64,000 nucleotides of DNA from Limisoma sp963601185 (GTDB lineage Bacteria; Bacteroidota; Bacteroidia; Bacteroidales; Muribaculaceae). A program made the translations under genes and the position numbers. Under the pieces are notes generated by a model that worked only from the letters and a program-made list of their open reading frames with translations, ran no database searches and was not told where the DNA came from. Numbering within the stretch: the stretch's first letter is position 1; every line of letters starts with the position of its first letter. Location: contig CAVCEE010000005.1 in the NCBI GenBank assembly GCA_963601185.1, forward strand, positions 1-64,000, written 5' to 3'. This document shows, in pieces, positions 45,001-60,000 of this stretch.

Positions 45001-48000
45001 GTGTCTATGCTTCCGACGGACTTCAGCGCGAGGCGGAATATGCCAATGCGGCGCTCAGCGGCAGTGGCTCAAAGACCCTTGAAGTGCGACTGTCGCTGAT
45101 GAGTGCATCTGAGGCTCTCGACGGCGAGGCGCGGTCTAACGGTGAGTACTATGAACTCTCGCTTTCCTCCGACAGCATCGAGGTGCGCGGCGTTTCCGCC
45201 GATGCAGTGATGAACGGCGTCAAAACGCTGGCACGCCTTGTGGAGCGCAATGCCGACAAGCCAGAGGTGCCGGAAGCAACGATTTGCGACTGGCCCGACT
45301 TTCACCATCGGGGTATGATGCTCGATGTGGCGCGCGACTATTCGCAGTTGGATAATGTGAAGCGACTTGTCGACCGCCTTGCTATATACAAGATTAACCG
45401 CTTGCAGTTTCACCTCACCGACGACGAGGGATGGCGCATCGAAATTCCGGGCTTGCCGGAACTTACGGCGGTGGGCGGCCGTCGGGGAATGACTGAAAAG
45501 GAAACGGATTTCCTGTTTCAGACGTATGCCGGCAACGGCAATCCGAATGACTATAGTACTACGTCAAACGGCTATATAACCAAGGCGGAGTTCGTTGATT
45601 TTCTGCGTTACGCTTATGCACGCGGCATCGAGGTCGTACCTGAAATCGAATCGCCGGGTCACGCCCGCGCCGCCATCGTTGCGATGAAGGCTCGCTACCG
45701 CAACCTCGTGGGAAGCGATCCAGAGGCTGCACGCTATTATCAGGTGTGGGACGATGACGACACGTCGGACTATACCTCTGCGCAGGGCTACAACGACAAT
45801 GTGCTCAACCCGGCAATGGAGGGCACGTTCCGGCTGATGGACAAGGTTACCAACGAACTGATATTGATGTATCGCGAGGCTGGTGTACCATTGCCCTACA
45901 TCCACGTGGGCGGCGATGAAGTGCCGCGCGATCCGTGGGCGAAATCACCTGCCGTGAAGAAACTGATGGCTGACAAAGGGCTGTCGTCGACTCATGATGT
46001 TGAGGAGTACTACATCACGCGTATTGCCGATATGGTTGCCGCCAAGGGCTACCGCATCGGTGGCTGGCAGGAGTCGGCAATGAACCATAGTGAGGCTACT
46101 GACAATGCGTTGCGCGACAAGTTTGGCGCAGTAAACTGCTGGAGCACGGTGGCGGAATGGAACAGTGACATTGTCCCTTATTTGGTGGCAAACAACGGCT
46201 ATCCAGTGCTGCTGTGCAACGTGAGCAATTTCTATCTCGATATGTGCTACAACGCCCATCCCGACGAGCCGGGCTTGTCGTGGGGCGGATATGTCGACGA
46301 GTTCCGCTCTTGGGATGCGCGTCCGTTCGACGTGTACCACTCTTCAACGGAAACGATTTCCGGCAAGCCGCTCGATATGGCAATGCAGGATGCCAAACTT
46401 CCGCTCCGTGCCGATGCAAAGAGCAACATCATAGGCGTGCAGGGACAGTTGTTTTCTGAAACAATTCGCAATTTCGATATGGTGGAATACTATGTGTTCC
46501 CTAAGATTTTCGGCCTGTGCGAGCGAGGCTGGAACGCAACACTTCTGCCGGGGCAGACAAAGGCAGAATTTAATCGTCTTGTCGGCGACTTTGAGTTGCC
46601 GTCGTTGCAAAAGGCTGGATTCTGCTTCCACGTGGCGCAGCCGGGTATCGACAAGGTTGGCGGAAAGGTGGTGATGAACAGCCAGTATCCTGCCGCTGAA
46701 ATTCGCTACACCCTTGATGGTAGCGAGCCTACAAAGGATTCCGCACTCTACACCAAACCCTTTGCAACAGATGCCAAAGAGGTTCGCGCCTGCGCATTCT
46801 ATCTTGGCCGCAAGAGCCTTGATTCACGTCTTGACGATTAGTTGACCATATTAGCCGCTATCAGGCAATGTCGCTGATGGCGGCTTCGAGGTCGGCGAGT
46901 CGGCGAGCGCCGATGAGTCGGTTGCGCTCAATGCCGTCCTTGAAGAGTATCATTGTAGGCACCGACTGGATGCCGTATGCCATAGCCAACTGCTCATTGT
47001 TGTCCACGTCGATTTTGATTATTCTAACCTTGTCGCCGAGTTTCTGTTTTAACTCTTCAAGGATGGGGAGCATCATCTTGCACGGGCCGCACCAAGTGGC
47101 GAAAAAGTCGACTAAAGTAGGGGTTGATGAGGCAATTACCTCGCTGAATTTTTCTTGTCCGTTCATATTGCTATGCTTTTATTGTAGGCATAGCAAATAC
47201 CGTGCAATTTTTTGTTTGGACAGGTAAAATAAGAAAACGTGGCGGACAACTCTTTGTCTCGCCACGTTCATTTGAAAAAAAATTGATTGTCTCACGACAA
47301 CCAATCTTAATTAACCTTAAATCTAATACCATGAAAAACACATTACAAATGTATCGCTATTTGGAGAATTGACAAAACAAAAGCGCATAAAAAATGCGCT
47401 TTTAGTATGCATTTAACTTTGTTGGGCGTGATATTTGCCCAATCAACAGAATTATCGTCCAGAATAGATTATGCCGTAGCCTACGAGTCGGTCATAGCGT
47501 TCGCCCGGCACACGATAGTAGGCGCGCACTTGGTATTCGTTGACCGTCTGATAGTGGTCGCCTTCAACCTTGGCAGTCTGCGCCACGCTGTGTCCGTCGG
47601 GAAGCCAGAGGTATTGGTAGTTGTAGGCGCCTTGTTTCAGCGGAAGGTCGAGTTCGTAGCATCCGGTTTCCTCGTCGTAGTGCATACGATTAGCGTTGCG
47701 GAACAGATGTTGCGTAAATTCACCGTCGACATACATATCACCGCCTTGCAGCCTCGGCATCTTCAGTGAGAAGTGAACAATCATATAGTCCGCCTGAGTG
47801 TCGGAATTGTAGGCATCGCTCTCGCGGATGGTGAACCGTCCGTATTGGGTGCGGTCGTAGACGTACTGTTTGCCCCAGCGTGGCAAGTCGGTCTCAAGCA
47901 CGGCGTGGTGGTAGGGCGCACTGTAGGTGTAGCCGGCAATGCCCATACCGGCATAGTGGGTGGTGGTCATCTCAAACCGACGGAACTCGTTGCCGCCGGG

Positions 48001-51000
48001 GAAGATGAGCGACCGGTCGTGCTCATAGACAATGCTGTTGCCGCTCACACTCAGAGGGTGGGTTACGGTCGCCTCGTTGTCGCTGCGTGAGTTTTGGGTG
48101 ACCACAATCTTCAAGTCGTCATAGGGATTGTTGATGTCGTAGTCAGCCCTGTCGACGGTCACCGACAGTTGCTGATGGCAGTCGTTGTAGTCTACATCTG
48201 TGCGTGAGGATACTGCCACGCTGATGCCCACACGTTTCTCCACAACGCAGAACCGTTGTTGCACGAGTACCTTGTCGGGGTCGTCCTCGGGGTATACCTT
48301 CAGTAGGTAGTTACCCGACAGGAGTATCGGCATGTCATCGTTGGGCAGACTGATGCCGTAGTGCACGTATTGCTCAAAAGTGCCCGACGAAAACGCATAG
48401 TCCTCCACGTCGGCTTGGTTGAAGCCGTCAACATAGTCGCTCTCCACCAACTGTGACGGTTGCCACGAGGCATCGCAGTGGAGCAGAGAGTAGCGCAGGT
48501 ATTGCCGTTCCGGGTTGATGTCGTCAAATTCGATACGGATGCGGCTGTCGCCGTTCAGTTCCACTACCGCCGGCGCATAGTAGTCGCCCTCCACGCAGGC
48601 TCTCAATGAGCGGATGGAAGAGGAAAAGATGCGCGTCTGGGTGTCGGCGGCAACGGCTTGCAGTGAAGCCAGTACAAGTATGCCGGTGATGATCAGTCTG
48701 TTCATAGGCTTACCATATTATCGGTGAATTGCCGTGCTGTTGCAGATAGGCATTTGCTTGTGAGAAATGGTGGTTGCCGAAAAATCCCCGGTGCGCCGAC
48801 AGTGGCGACGGATGGGGCGAGGTGAGCACCAGATGGCGGCTACGGTCGATAAACTGGCCTTTCTTGATGGCGTATGACCCCCAAAGCAGAAACACGAGGT
48901 GCTCGCGCCGTGTGGCGAGATGCTCAATCACTGCGTCGGTGAAGGTTTCCCAGCCGTGTTCTTGATGTGATGCCGCCTGGTGGGCGCGCACCGTGAGGGT
49001 GGCGTTGAGCAGGAGTACTCCCTGCTTTGCCCAGCGCACCAGATTGCCCGACTGCGGCACGTCGGTGCCGATGTCGGCTTTTATTTCCTTGAAAATGTTG
49101 AGTAGCGACGGCGGAAACTGGATGCCGTCGTTCACCGAGAAGCACAATCCGTTGGCCTGATTCTCGCCGTGATAGGGGTCTTGCCCGAGGATCACCACCT
49201 TCACCTTGTCGAACGGAGTGGCATCGAAGGCTGCGAAAATTTCGTTGCCGGGAGGAAAAACCTGCGTTGTGGCATATTCGTTTTTTACAAAAGTCACAAG
49301 ATTGCGGAAATAGTCTTTCTCAAACTCCCCGGCAAGTTCATTTTTCCAACCGTCTTCTATCTTAACATTCATTATTCTGTGCAAACCTTTTTGCAAAGCT
49401 AACATTTATTTTGTACTTTTGCCAACGCTAATCGAAAAAATGCGCCCGTAGTTCAATGGATAGAATATCGGATTCCGGTTCCGACGATTGGGGTTCGACT
49501 CCCCACGGGCGTACAAAGTTTCACGGTCCTGCGCTATCGGTGCGGGATTTTTTTATTGTTTTAGGAGAGATGGTAAAGAAAGTTTTTACGGTTGCCGTTG
49601 CCTTGGGAATGGCGGTATGCGCGGTGGCGCAGAAGAAGGATTTCAGTTACAAATTCTATGGGCAGATTCGTGCCGATTTGTTCTACAATAGCCGGTCGAA
49701 CTCGGAGAGCGTGGACGGATTGTTTTACATGTACCCGAAGGACCACGACTACGATGCTGTGGGTAAGGACCTCAATGCACACGCCGACGGGTCGCTGTAC
49801 ACGATGTATACACGTCTGGGCGTGGATCTCACAGGACCGAAACTCGGCGGCAAGATTACCACATCGGCAAAGGTAGAACTCGACTTCCGTGGCGGCGGCA
49901 CAAACTACTATATGGTGCGTCTGCGTCAGGCTTATTTCCAACTCGGTTTCAAGAACTCCTCGCTGCTTGTAGGTCAGACTTGGCATCCTTTCTATGGCGA
50001 CGTTGCGCCGGAGGTGATGAACCTCAATATGGGTGCGCCGTATCAGCCTTTCAGCCGTGCGCCGCAGGTGGCATACCGTCTGACGAAAGGTCATTGGAAT
50101 CTCAAGGCTACGGCGTTGTGGCAGTCGCAGTATCTGTCGGCAGGTCCGAAGAGCAATGCGGTGGGGGAGACCGGCTCGCAGAAGAGTCAGCAATTCCTCA
50201 AAAACGGCTGTGTGCCGGAGGTGGCAGTCAATGTTGACTACCGCAGCCGCCGTGTCGGCGGACTGACAGCCGGTGTGGGTGTTGACATGACAAGTCTTGT
50301 GCCACGCACGCAGTCTGTCAGCCAGCGTGGCGCAACCTATAAGGTGAGCGAGCGCATCACAACGGTGTCGGCAGAGGCGCATTTGAAATATGTGGGCGAC
50401 AATTTCTCTCTTGCAGCAAAGACGGTGTTTGGGTCGAACTTCACCCAGGCGAGCGGCGTGGGCGGTTTCGGCGTGTCGCACCGCGATGATGTGACCGGCG
50501 AGCAGACCTACACCCCGATTCGTGTGTCGTCGACGTGGGTAAACTTTGTTTACGGTACCAAGAACCGTCTCCGTCCCGGCATCTTTGCCGGCTATCTGCG
50601 CAACCTCGGCACAAAGGACGATCTGCTTGACGCATCGGCAATCTACGGCACCGGTGTGAACAGCGGTCTCGGACAATTGGCGACGGTGGCGGCTGAATTG
50701 ACCTACAATCTGCCGCACTGGAAATTCGGCGTGGAATATATGTATACCAACGCCCACTACGGCGAGTTTGACAAGTCGGCAACCATCGCCATAGGTGAGC
50801 ACGCCGTGGGCAATCACCGAGTGGTTTTTGCAGCCCTTTTCCAATTTTAGACACTCTTGGCAGAGTCGCGGAAAATTTGTACCTTTGCACCTTGATTTTA
50901 AGGACACTAAAAAAGATATATTTTAGGTAAGATATGATAGCAGTAAGCAATTTAGGAATGCAGTTCGGCAAGCGTGTGCTGTTTCAGGAAGTAAACCTGA

Positions 51001-54000
51001 AGTTCACGCAGGGCAACTGCTACGGCATTATCGGTGCCAACGGTGCCGGCAAGAGTACGTTGATGAGAATCCTTTCCGGACAACTGACACCTACCCACGG
51101 TATGGTGCAGCAGGGACCGGGCGAACGTATGTCGGTGCTGAGTCAGGACCACTTTGAGTTTGACGAGTTCTCGGTTATGGACACTGTGCTCCAAGGACAC
51201 TCTGTGCTTTGGGCTATCATGAAGGAGAAGGATGCCCTCTACGCCAAGGAGGATTTCAGCGATGCCGACGGCATCCGCGCTTCGGAACTGGAAGAGAAGT
51301 TTGCCGAACTCGACGGCTGGAATGCCGAGAGCGACGCGGCGGCTCTGCTCAGCGGTCTCGGCATTAAGGAAGACAAGCACTATATGCTGATGAAGGACCT
51401 CAGTGGTAAGGAAAAGGTGCGTGTGCTTTTGGCAAAGGCTCTCTTTGGCAACCCCGACAACCTACTCCTCGACGAGCCTACCAACGACCTTGACCTCGAA
51501 ACGGTGGCTTGGCTGGAAAACTATCTGGCAAACTGCGAAAATACGGTGCTTGTGGTAAGCCACGACCGTCACTTCCTCGATGCCGTTTCAACCCACACCC
51601 TCGACATTGACTACAATAAGATATCACTCTTCGCCGGCAACTACAGTTTCTGGTACCAGTCGAGCCAGTTGGCTCTCCGCCAGCAACAGCAGGCCAACAA
51701 GAAGGCAGAGGAGAAGCGCAAGGAGTTGATGGAATTTATCCAGCGGTTCAGCGCGAATGTGGCAAAGTCAAAGCAGACAACGAGCCGCAAGAAGATGCTC
51801 GAAAAACTCAACGTCGAGGAGATTCAGCCGTCGTCGCGCCGCTATCCGGGCATTATTTTCACTCCGAACCGCGAGCCGGGCAACAAGATTCTTGAGGTAA
51901 AGGGTCTCAAGGCTACTCAGGACGGTGATTTGCTCTTCGACGACGTGAACTTCCAAATAGAGAAGAACGACAAGGTGGTGTTCCTCAGCCACGACCCACG
52001 CGCAATGACAGCCCTGTTTGAAATCATCAACGGCAACCGCAAGGCTGATGCCGGCACCTACGATTGGGGTCAGACAATCACCACTGCGTATCTGCCTCTC
52101 GATAATACATCGTTCTTCAACACTGACCTCAACCTCGTTGATTGGCTTTGCCAGTACAGCAACGACTCCAGCGAAATCTATCTTAAGGGCTTCCTCGGCA
52201 AGATGCTTTTCTCGGGCGAAGAGGTACTGAAGAAGGCTTCGGTGCTGTCGGGTGGTGAGAAGATGCGATGCATGATTGCGAAGATGATGATGACCGATGC
52301 CAACACGCTTGTGCTCGACTCGCCAACCAACCACCTCGACCTTGAGTCGATTCAGGCGTTCAACAACACGTTGCAGGCATTCAAGGGCAACATCTTGATG
52401 TCGAGCCATGACCACGAATTTATCCAAACCGTGTGCAACCGTGTGATTGAACTCACACCAAACGGCATCATTGACAAGATTATGGACTTCGACGACTACC
52501 TCACCGACGAAAAAGTGCAGGCAGCCCGCGAGCGTATGTATAACAAATAAAACAATAAATCGCTATGGTAAAGCATATTGTAATGTTTAAACTCAAAGGC
52601 ACGGCAGAAGAGCGCCGCGCCGTGGCTTCGCAGTTCAAGGCCGCCCTCGAGGCGTTGCCTGAAAAGATTGACGTGTTGCGCTCGATTGAGGTGGGTCTTA
52701 ACGACAACCCTGCCGAGTCGTGGGACGTTGTGTTGACGGCAATCGTCGACAAGATGGCTGATGTGGAGGTCTACGCTAAGCATCCTGCCCATGTGGCTGC
52801 GGCATCGTTGCTCGGTGAGCACAAGGAGATGCGCGGTTGCGTAGACTACGAATTGTAGTCAGCCAAGGATAAAGGATAAAAAGAACGAGGGTGTGCCGGT
52901 TTCGACACACCCTCGTTTTAGTATGGGTGGCGGTGAGGTTAGTCTTTGACCTGTCCGTCGAGATACGCCTTCACCATAATGGGATTTCGATGGCTTTTTC
53001 GTGCTAATCGTCGGTATCTGCCGGAAACTTGGGGATGAGGCGCATTTGGCGGAGTATCTGCGAGCGGCGTTTCTTCATATATGCCGACGGATTGGCGGAG
53101 TCGAAGCGGCGCGGATTGGGCAGGGTGGCGGCTATGAGTGCGCACTGACGTGCTGTCAACTGGTCAGCCGTGCGGTCGAAATTCTCTTCTGCCACGGCTT
53201 CTACGCCATAGAGCCCATCTCCGGTCTCGATGGAGTTGAGATACACTTCCATTATCCGCTCTTTGCTCCAGAACGTCTCGATAAGGACGGTGAAGTAGGC
53301 TTCAAATCCTTTCCTCACCCACGACGATGTAGGCCACAGAAACACGTTCTTTGCCGTCTGCTGGCTGATGGTGCTTGCGCCGCGGTGCCGTCCTCCGTTG
53401 TTTGCCTCGTTCATGGCTTTCCGGATTTCCACGAAATCGAAGCCGTGATGGCTTGCAAACCGGCTGTCCTCGGAGGCGATGACTGCCATCGGCATATCAG
53501 CCGACATTTCCCGTAGCGACATCCATTTGTGCAGGCATTTCGCTTCTTTGCCGTCATGTTTCCGCTCGATGTTGCGTATCGTCATCAGCGGTGTCCATTT
53601 CACTGGTATCCACCGGTAGGCAATCACGCTGGCAACCGACACAATGATGAAGACAAGGATGGCTTTACCGACCAGTTTTAATGCTATGCCAAGAGTTAAT
53701 TTCTTGAGTATCATATCGAAAAACAACGGACTGCACCACGTCGGAGAGTGTCCGCCAATGATGCAGTCTGTAGTTATAGGAGGTTATGGTTATTTCTGTT
53801 GTTCAACGATAGCCTTAGTGTCGCAGGCAATCATATACTCCTCGTCGGTTGGGATTACCACCACGCGCACTTTCGAGCCTGGACGAGTGATTTCCACCTC
53901 TTCGCCGCGGCAGTTGTTGCGCTCTGCGTCGAAGTCGATGCCGAGGAATGCGAGTTGCTTGCAAACACGCTCGCGCAGTTGGATTTGGTTTTCGCCTACG

Positions 54001-57000
54001 CCAGCGGTAAACACAATCACGTCAACTCCGCCGAGAGCGGCAGTGTAGGCACCTATGTATTTCACGATGCGGTAGCCGTACATATCGAATGCCAGTTCGG
54101 CACGCTTGTTGCCAGCCTCGATGGCATCAGTGATGTCGCGCATATCCGACGAAATGCCAGAGATGCCGGTCAGTCCGCTCTGCTTGTTGATGAGTTTCTG
54201 CATGCCAGCATTGTCGAGGTGCTCTTTCTCCTGAAGATAGAGAAGCGCAGCCGGGTCAACGTCGCCGCAGCGAGTGCCCATCATCAAGCCTTCAACAGGA
54301 GTGAGTCCCATTGACGTGTCGATTGACTTGCCGTCCTTCACGGCAGTGATTGAACCGCCGTTGCCGATGTGGCAAGTGATGATGCGCTGCTGCTCGTAGG
54401 GCAGCCCGAGGAAGTCGCACGAGCGGCGAGCCACATAGCGGTGGCTTGTGCCGTGGAAGCCGTAGCGGCGCACACCGTATTTCTCGTAAGCCTCGTAGGG
54501 CAGGGCATACATATAGGCGCGTGCAGGCATTGTCTGGTGGAAGGCTGTGTCAAACACGCCAACCTGTGGCACATCGGGCATAATGTCGCTGATGGCTTCG
54601 ATGCCCACAATGTTTGCAGGGTTGTGGAGTGGAGCCAGGTCGTAGCATTCCTTCACCTTAGCGATAACCTCGTCTGTGATGAGTACGCTTGAGTTGAATT
54701 TCTCGCCTCCGTGCACCACGCGGTGACCTACTGCGTCGATTTCGTCGAAATTCTTGATGCAGCCGTATTTCGCGCTTGTAAGGGTGTCGAGGATGATGCG
54801 GATAGCCACATTGTGGTTAGGCATCGAGGTGGTGACTGTCACCTTCTCACCGTTGTATTTGAACTTCAGAAAAGAGTCGGGCAAGCCCACCTTTTCCACG
54901 CCGCCTTCGGCGAGTACATTCTGCGAGGCATCGTCGAGTTCAATCAGTTTGTATTTCACCGACGAACTGCCACAGTTGAGGACGAGAATTTTCATTGTTG
55001 ATTGGCGATTATGCTTTGGTTACAAGTGATGATTACAGTTTTGTAGATGTCTTCCCAACTACATCCGCGCGACAGGTCGTTGACCGGCTTTGCGAGACCT
55101 TGGAGCACCGGACCGATGGCTTGCGCTCCGCTCAGGCGCTGTACGAGTTTGTAGGCAATGTTGCCCACTTCGAGCGATGGGAACACGAGCACGTTGGCTG
55201 TGCCGGCAATGTCGCTTTGCGGCGCTTTGCTCTTGCCAACAGACGGCACGATGGCTGCATCGGCTTGAAGTTCGCCGTCGATGGCGAGTTCTGGTGCCAT
55301 CTCTTTGGCGATTTTCGTTGCCTCGATAACCTTGTCTACCATCTCGTGCTTTGCGCTGCCCTTGGTCGAGAAACTGAGGATTGCCACGCGTGGGTCAAAT
55401 CCGCCAAGCACTTTGGCTGTCTCTGCCGACGAAACTGCAATCTGTGCCAGTTCTGGCGCAGTAGGGTTAGGCACTACGGCGCAGTCGGCAAACACCATCA
55501 TGCCGTCAGTTCCGTAAGGCGACCCTTCAGGAAGAAGCATAAGGAATGCGCCGGAAACAACGCTGATGCCTTTCTTTGGCTTGATAATCTGGAAAGCGGC
55601 GCGGAGCACGTCGCCTGTGGTGCTGAGTGCGCCCGACACCTGTCCGTCAGCATCGCCATTCTTAATGAGAAGGCAACCGAGGTAGAGAGGGTTGAGCACT
55701 TGCTTGCGGGCACCTTCAATGGTCATACCCTTGGCTTTGCGCAGTTCGTAGAACAACTGTGCATATTTCTCTGTGAATGCCTCATCGGCAGGGTTGACGA
55801 TGTTGGCACGGTCGATATTTTTCAGCCCCAACTTAGCGGCAAGGTCCTTGATCTCGTCAGGGTTGCCAATCAGGGTGATGTCGCAAATGTCGTCGGCTAT
55901 TAGATGGTCGGCGGCTGTCAAAGTACGCTCTTCTGCACCTTCCGCAAGGACGATGCGCTGCTTGTGGGCTTTAGCCTCATTTGTCAGTCTTTCAAATAGA
56001 GTCATAATAAGTAGTGTTTCATAATTTCTGACCACAAAATTACGAATAATAATTGGTCAAAGGGGCATAAATTGCCAAGAGAAAACTGAATGAAAATGCA
56101 AAAAATCTTCACGAAGTTTAATCAGTGTAAAACTCCGTGAAGATGTGTCTCTGAAAAAACGGTGTGCGCTTATTTCAGTTTTTCTTTCAGAAATTGCCCG
56201 GTGTAACTATCGGGACAGGTGGCTATTTCTTCAGGCGTGCCAGCGCACACGATGTTGCCGCCGCCGTTGCCGCCTTCCGGACCCATATCGATTACGTGGT
56301 CGGCGCATTTCACCACGTCGAGGTTGTGCTCGATGATTACCACCGTGTGGCCTTTCTCGATTAGTCGGTTGAAAGAGTCCATAAGGGTGTTGATGTCGTG
56401 GAAGTGCAGACCGGTAGTAGGCTCGTCGAAGATAAACATCGACGGCTTTTGTTTCTCCTGACTGAGGAAATAAGCCAACTTGATGCGCTGGTTTTCGCCT
56501 CCCGACAGCGTGGACGACGATTGTCCCATCTTGATGTAGCCAAGTCCTACCTGCTGTAGTGGAAGCAACCGCTTGACGATGCGCGCCTCGATGCCTCCGC
56601 TTGCCTCACCGAAAAACTCGATGGCCTGGTTGATGGTCATATCGAGCACATCGTAGATGTTCTTGCCTCGGTATTCGATTTCAAGCACTTCTGGCTTGTA
56701 GCGCTTGCCGTGGCAGCATTCGCATTCGAGCGTGATGTCGGCCATAAACTGCATCTCTATGGTTATCGTGCCTTCGCCTTTGCATTCCTCGCAGCGACCG
56801 CCTTCTGCATTGTAGGAGAAGTGTCCGGCATCAAATCCCATCTGCTTCGCGCCTTGCTGGTCGGCGAAGAGTCGGCGGATTTCGTCGAACGCCTTGAGGT
56901 AGGTGGCGGCGTTGCTGCGCGATGACTTGCCGATAGGGTTCTGGTCGACAAACTCCACGCTGTTGAGCATCTGCAGGTCGCCACGCAGGTCGGTGTACGA

Positions 57001-60000
57001 CCCTGTGTTGTCGCAGGCCTCGCCGAAATGGCGGAGCAGGGCATTGTAGAGGATGTCGCGCACGAGGGTTGACTTTCCCGATCCGCTCACGCCGGTCACC
57101 ACGGTCATTACTTGCAATGGGAAGCGCACGTCGATGCCCTTGATGTTGTTTTGTGCTGCACCGGTAATCTCGATGTAGTTGTGGGTGCGGCGGCGCAGTT
57201 TCGGCAAACTCACAGCCATCTCGCCAGTGAGATATTTTGCCGTAAGACTGTCGGTGGCTTTGTCGAGGTCGGCGAGCGGTCCTTGGTAGACGAGTTTACC
57301 GCCATTGCGTCCGGCAAGCGGTCCGATGTCGATGATCCAGTCGGCAGCGCGCATAATCTCTTCATCGTGCTCTACCACAACGACGGTATTGCCCAAGCGT
57401 TGCAGATGGCGCAGCACGCCGATGAGCCGCTGGGTGTCGCGCGAGTGGAGTCCGATGCTCGGCTCGTCGAGAATGTAGAGCGAACCTACGAGGCTGCTGC
57501 CGAGCGATGTGGCAAGGTTGATGCGCTGGCTTTCGCCGCCCGACAGCGATGATGACAAGCGGTCGAGGGTGAGGTATTCCAAGCCCACGTCGCACAGATA
57601 GCCTATGCGTGTGCGTATCTCTGTGAGCAGACGTTTGGCAATCTTGGCATCCGTCTCGTTGAGTGGGATGGAGTCAAACCAGTCCTTCACTTCCGCTACG
57701 GGCATCTTTACGATGTCGGCAATCGTCTTGCCGTTAATCTGCACATACAACGCATCCTTGCGCAGACGGCTGCCGTGGCAGTCGGAACATACGGTCTTGC
57801 CCCGGTAGCGTGCCAGCATCACGCGGTATTGTATCTTGTACTGGTTTTCGCGGACCATATCGAAAAACTGGTCGATGCCGTAGATGCCAGGCGCGCCGTG
57901 CCATAGCAGGTTTTTCTCCTCGGCGGTCAGTTCGTAGTAGGGGCGGTGCACGTGAAATCCGCGTTTGGAGGCAGCGATGATAAATTCACGCTTGCACTGG
58001 CTCATCTTTTCTCCGCGCCAGCACACCACGGCATCGTCGTAGACCGACAGTGCCTTGTTGGGGATTACCAGATTTTCGTCGATGCCGAGCACCTGTCCGA
58101 AACCCTCGCAGGTGGGGCATGCGCCGTAAGGGTTGTTGAAGTTGAAAAGTTGGTCGGTAGGCTCGATAAACTCGATGCCATCTTCCTCGAAGCGTTTGGA
58201 GAAAGATGTGCGCTCGATGCCACCCTCGCACCAGGCGAGAAGTTGACACTGGCCGTCGCCTTCGTAGAATGCCGTCTCGGTGGAGTCGGTGAGCCGGCTT
58301 ACGGTGTCGTTGTCGTCGGCAGCCGACAAGCGGTCGACGAGCAGATTGTAGTTGCTGCCGTCGGTAGCATCGTCGATCTGCACAAACTGTCCGTCGGATT
58401 CAAGGCGTGAGAAGCCCTCTTTCTTGTAGATGTCGAGTTGCTGGCTAAGAGTGCGGTTACTCACGAGAGTGATTGGCGAAACCACCGCAATGCGAGTGCC
58501 TTCGGGATAGGAAAGCATCTTTGCCACAACATCGTCAACGGTGTTTTTCTTCACCTGATTGCCCGACACCGGCGAATAGGTCTTGCCTATGCGCGCAAAG
58601 AGCAGACGCAGATAGTCGTAGATTTCCGATGCCGTGCCCACGGTGCTTCGCGGATTGCGTGTGCTCACTTTCTGCTCGATGGCTATTGCCGGCGGCAATC
58701 CCTTGATGAAGTCGCATTCCGGTTTTTGCATGCGTCCGAGAAACTGGCGGGCGTAGGACGACATACTCTCCACATAGCGTCGTTGCCCTTCGGCGTAGAG
58801 GGTGTCGAACGCCAGCGACGACTTGCCGGAGCCGGAGAGTCCGGTGATTACGATAAACTTGCCGCGCGGTATCTCCAAGTCTATGTTTTTAAGATTGTTG
58901 ACCCGCGCGCCTTTTATGATGATATTGTTGTTTGCCATACGTTAATTTTTCAGTTTGTCGAGGTCTTTGCCCGATGGCGACTGGAATGCCCTCAGTCCGA
59001 ACTTTGAGAGCGAGGCATAGGCGAGTTCCGCTATGTCGGCCTTGACGTGTTCAAAGTCAACCCACTGTGTGCAGGTGGTGAAGCAGTAGAGTTCCATCGG
59101 CAAGCCGTTGGGGGTGGCTGGCTGCTGGCGCACCATCAGATGGGGCTGTGGTGTGACAAGAGGGTGGGAGCGCATAAGGTGCTCCATGTAGTAGCGGAAG
59201 AAGAACAGGTTGGTCACGTCCTCTCCATAGGCAGGACAGCCTGGCACCATAGCCGCCAGACGTTGAGCCTCGTCGGTGTTGCATACGTGGATTGTCTGAA
59301 TGTCGACAAACACGAGTTGGGTCATTCTGCGGCCGCCCTCGTCCCACATGCCACGGTAGTTCTGAAACGACTCCGAAATCAGGGCATAGGTGGGTATTGT
59401 GGTGATTGAGTTATCCCAGTTGCGCACCTTCACGAAGTTGAGACTCACCTCCATCACCAGACCATTTGCGCCGCGCTTGTCGAGAATCATCCAGTCGCCC
59501 GGGCGCAAAAGGTCGTAGTAGTTTATTTGTATGCCAGCCACAAGTCCCATTATCGAGTCTTTGAACACCAACATCAGGATTGCCGCCGATGCGCCGATGC
59601 CCGTCAGCACGACACTTGGCTCGCGGTTGAAGACGATGCTTATGCCGAGAATCACGGCAATGCACACGGCAATGATTTTGAGCGTTTGGTAGAGTCCGGC
59701 AAGTGGACGTTTTTTTAGCATTTCGTGCTCCGAACTAATCGTCTGGAACGACGAGATGAAGGCACACACCAGCTGCGTGGTGACAATCAGCGAGAGCAGA
59801 AGCAATACTTTGCTAACGATTGCCGTCACCAGTGGCATATCGTGGAATATAGTCGGAACAAAAAGATAGGCGATGAACGACGGCAGCAGGTAGGACGCAA
59901 GTTTGAGCACCCGGCTGTTGAAAAGGTGGTCGTCCCAGGTTGCTTCGGTCTTTTCTGTGATTTTCTGCACGATGGGGAAAATCACCTTCTTGAGAGCGAA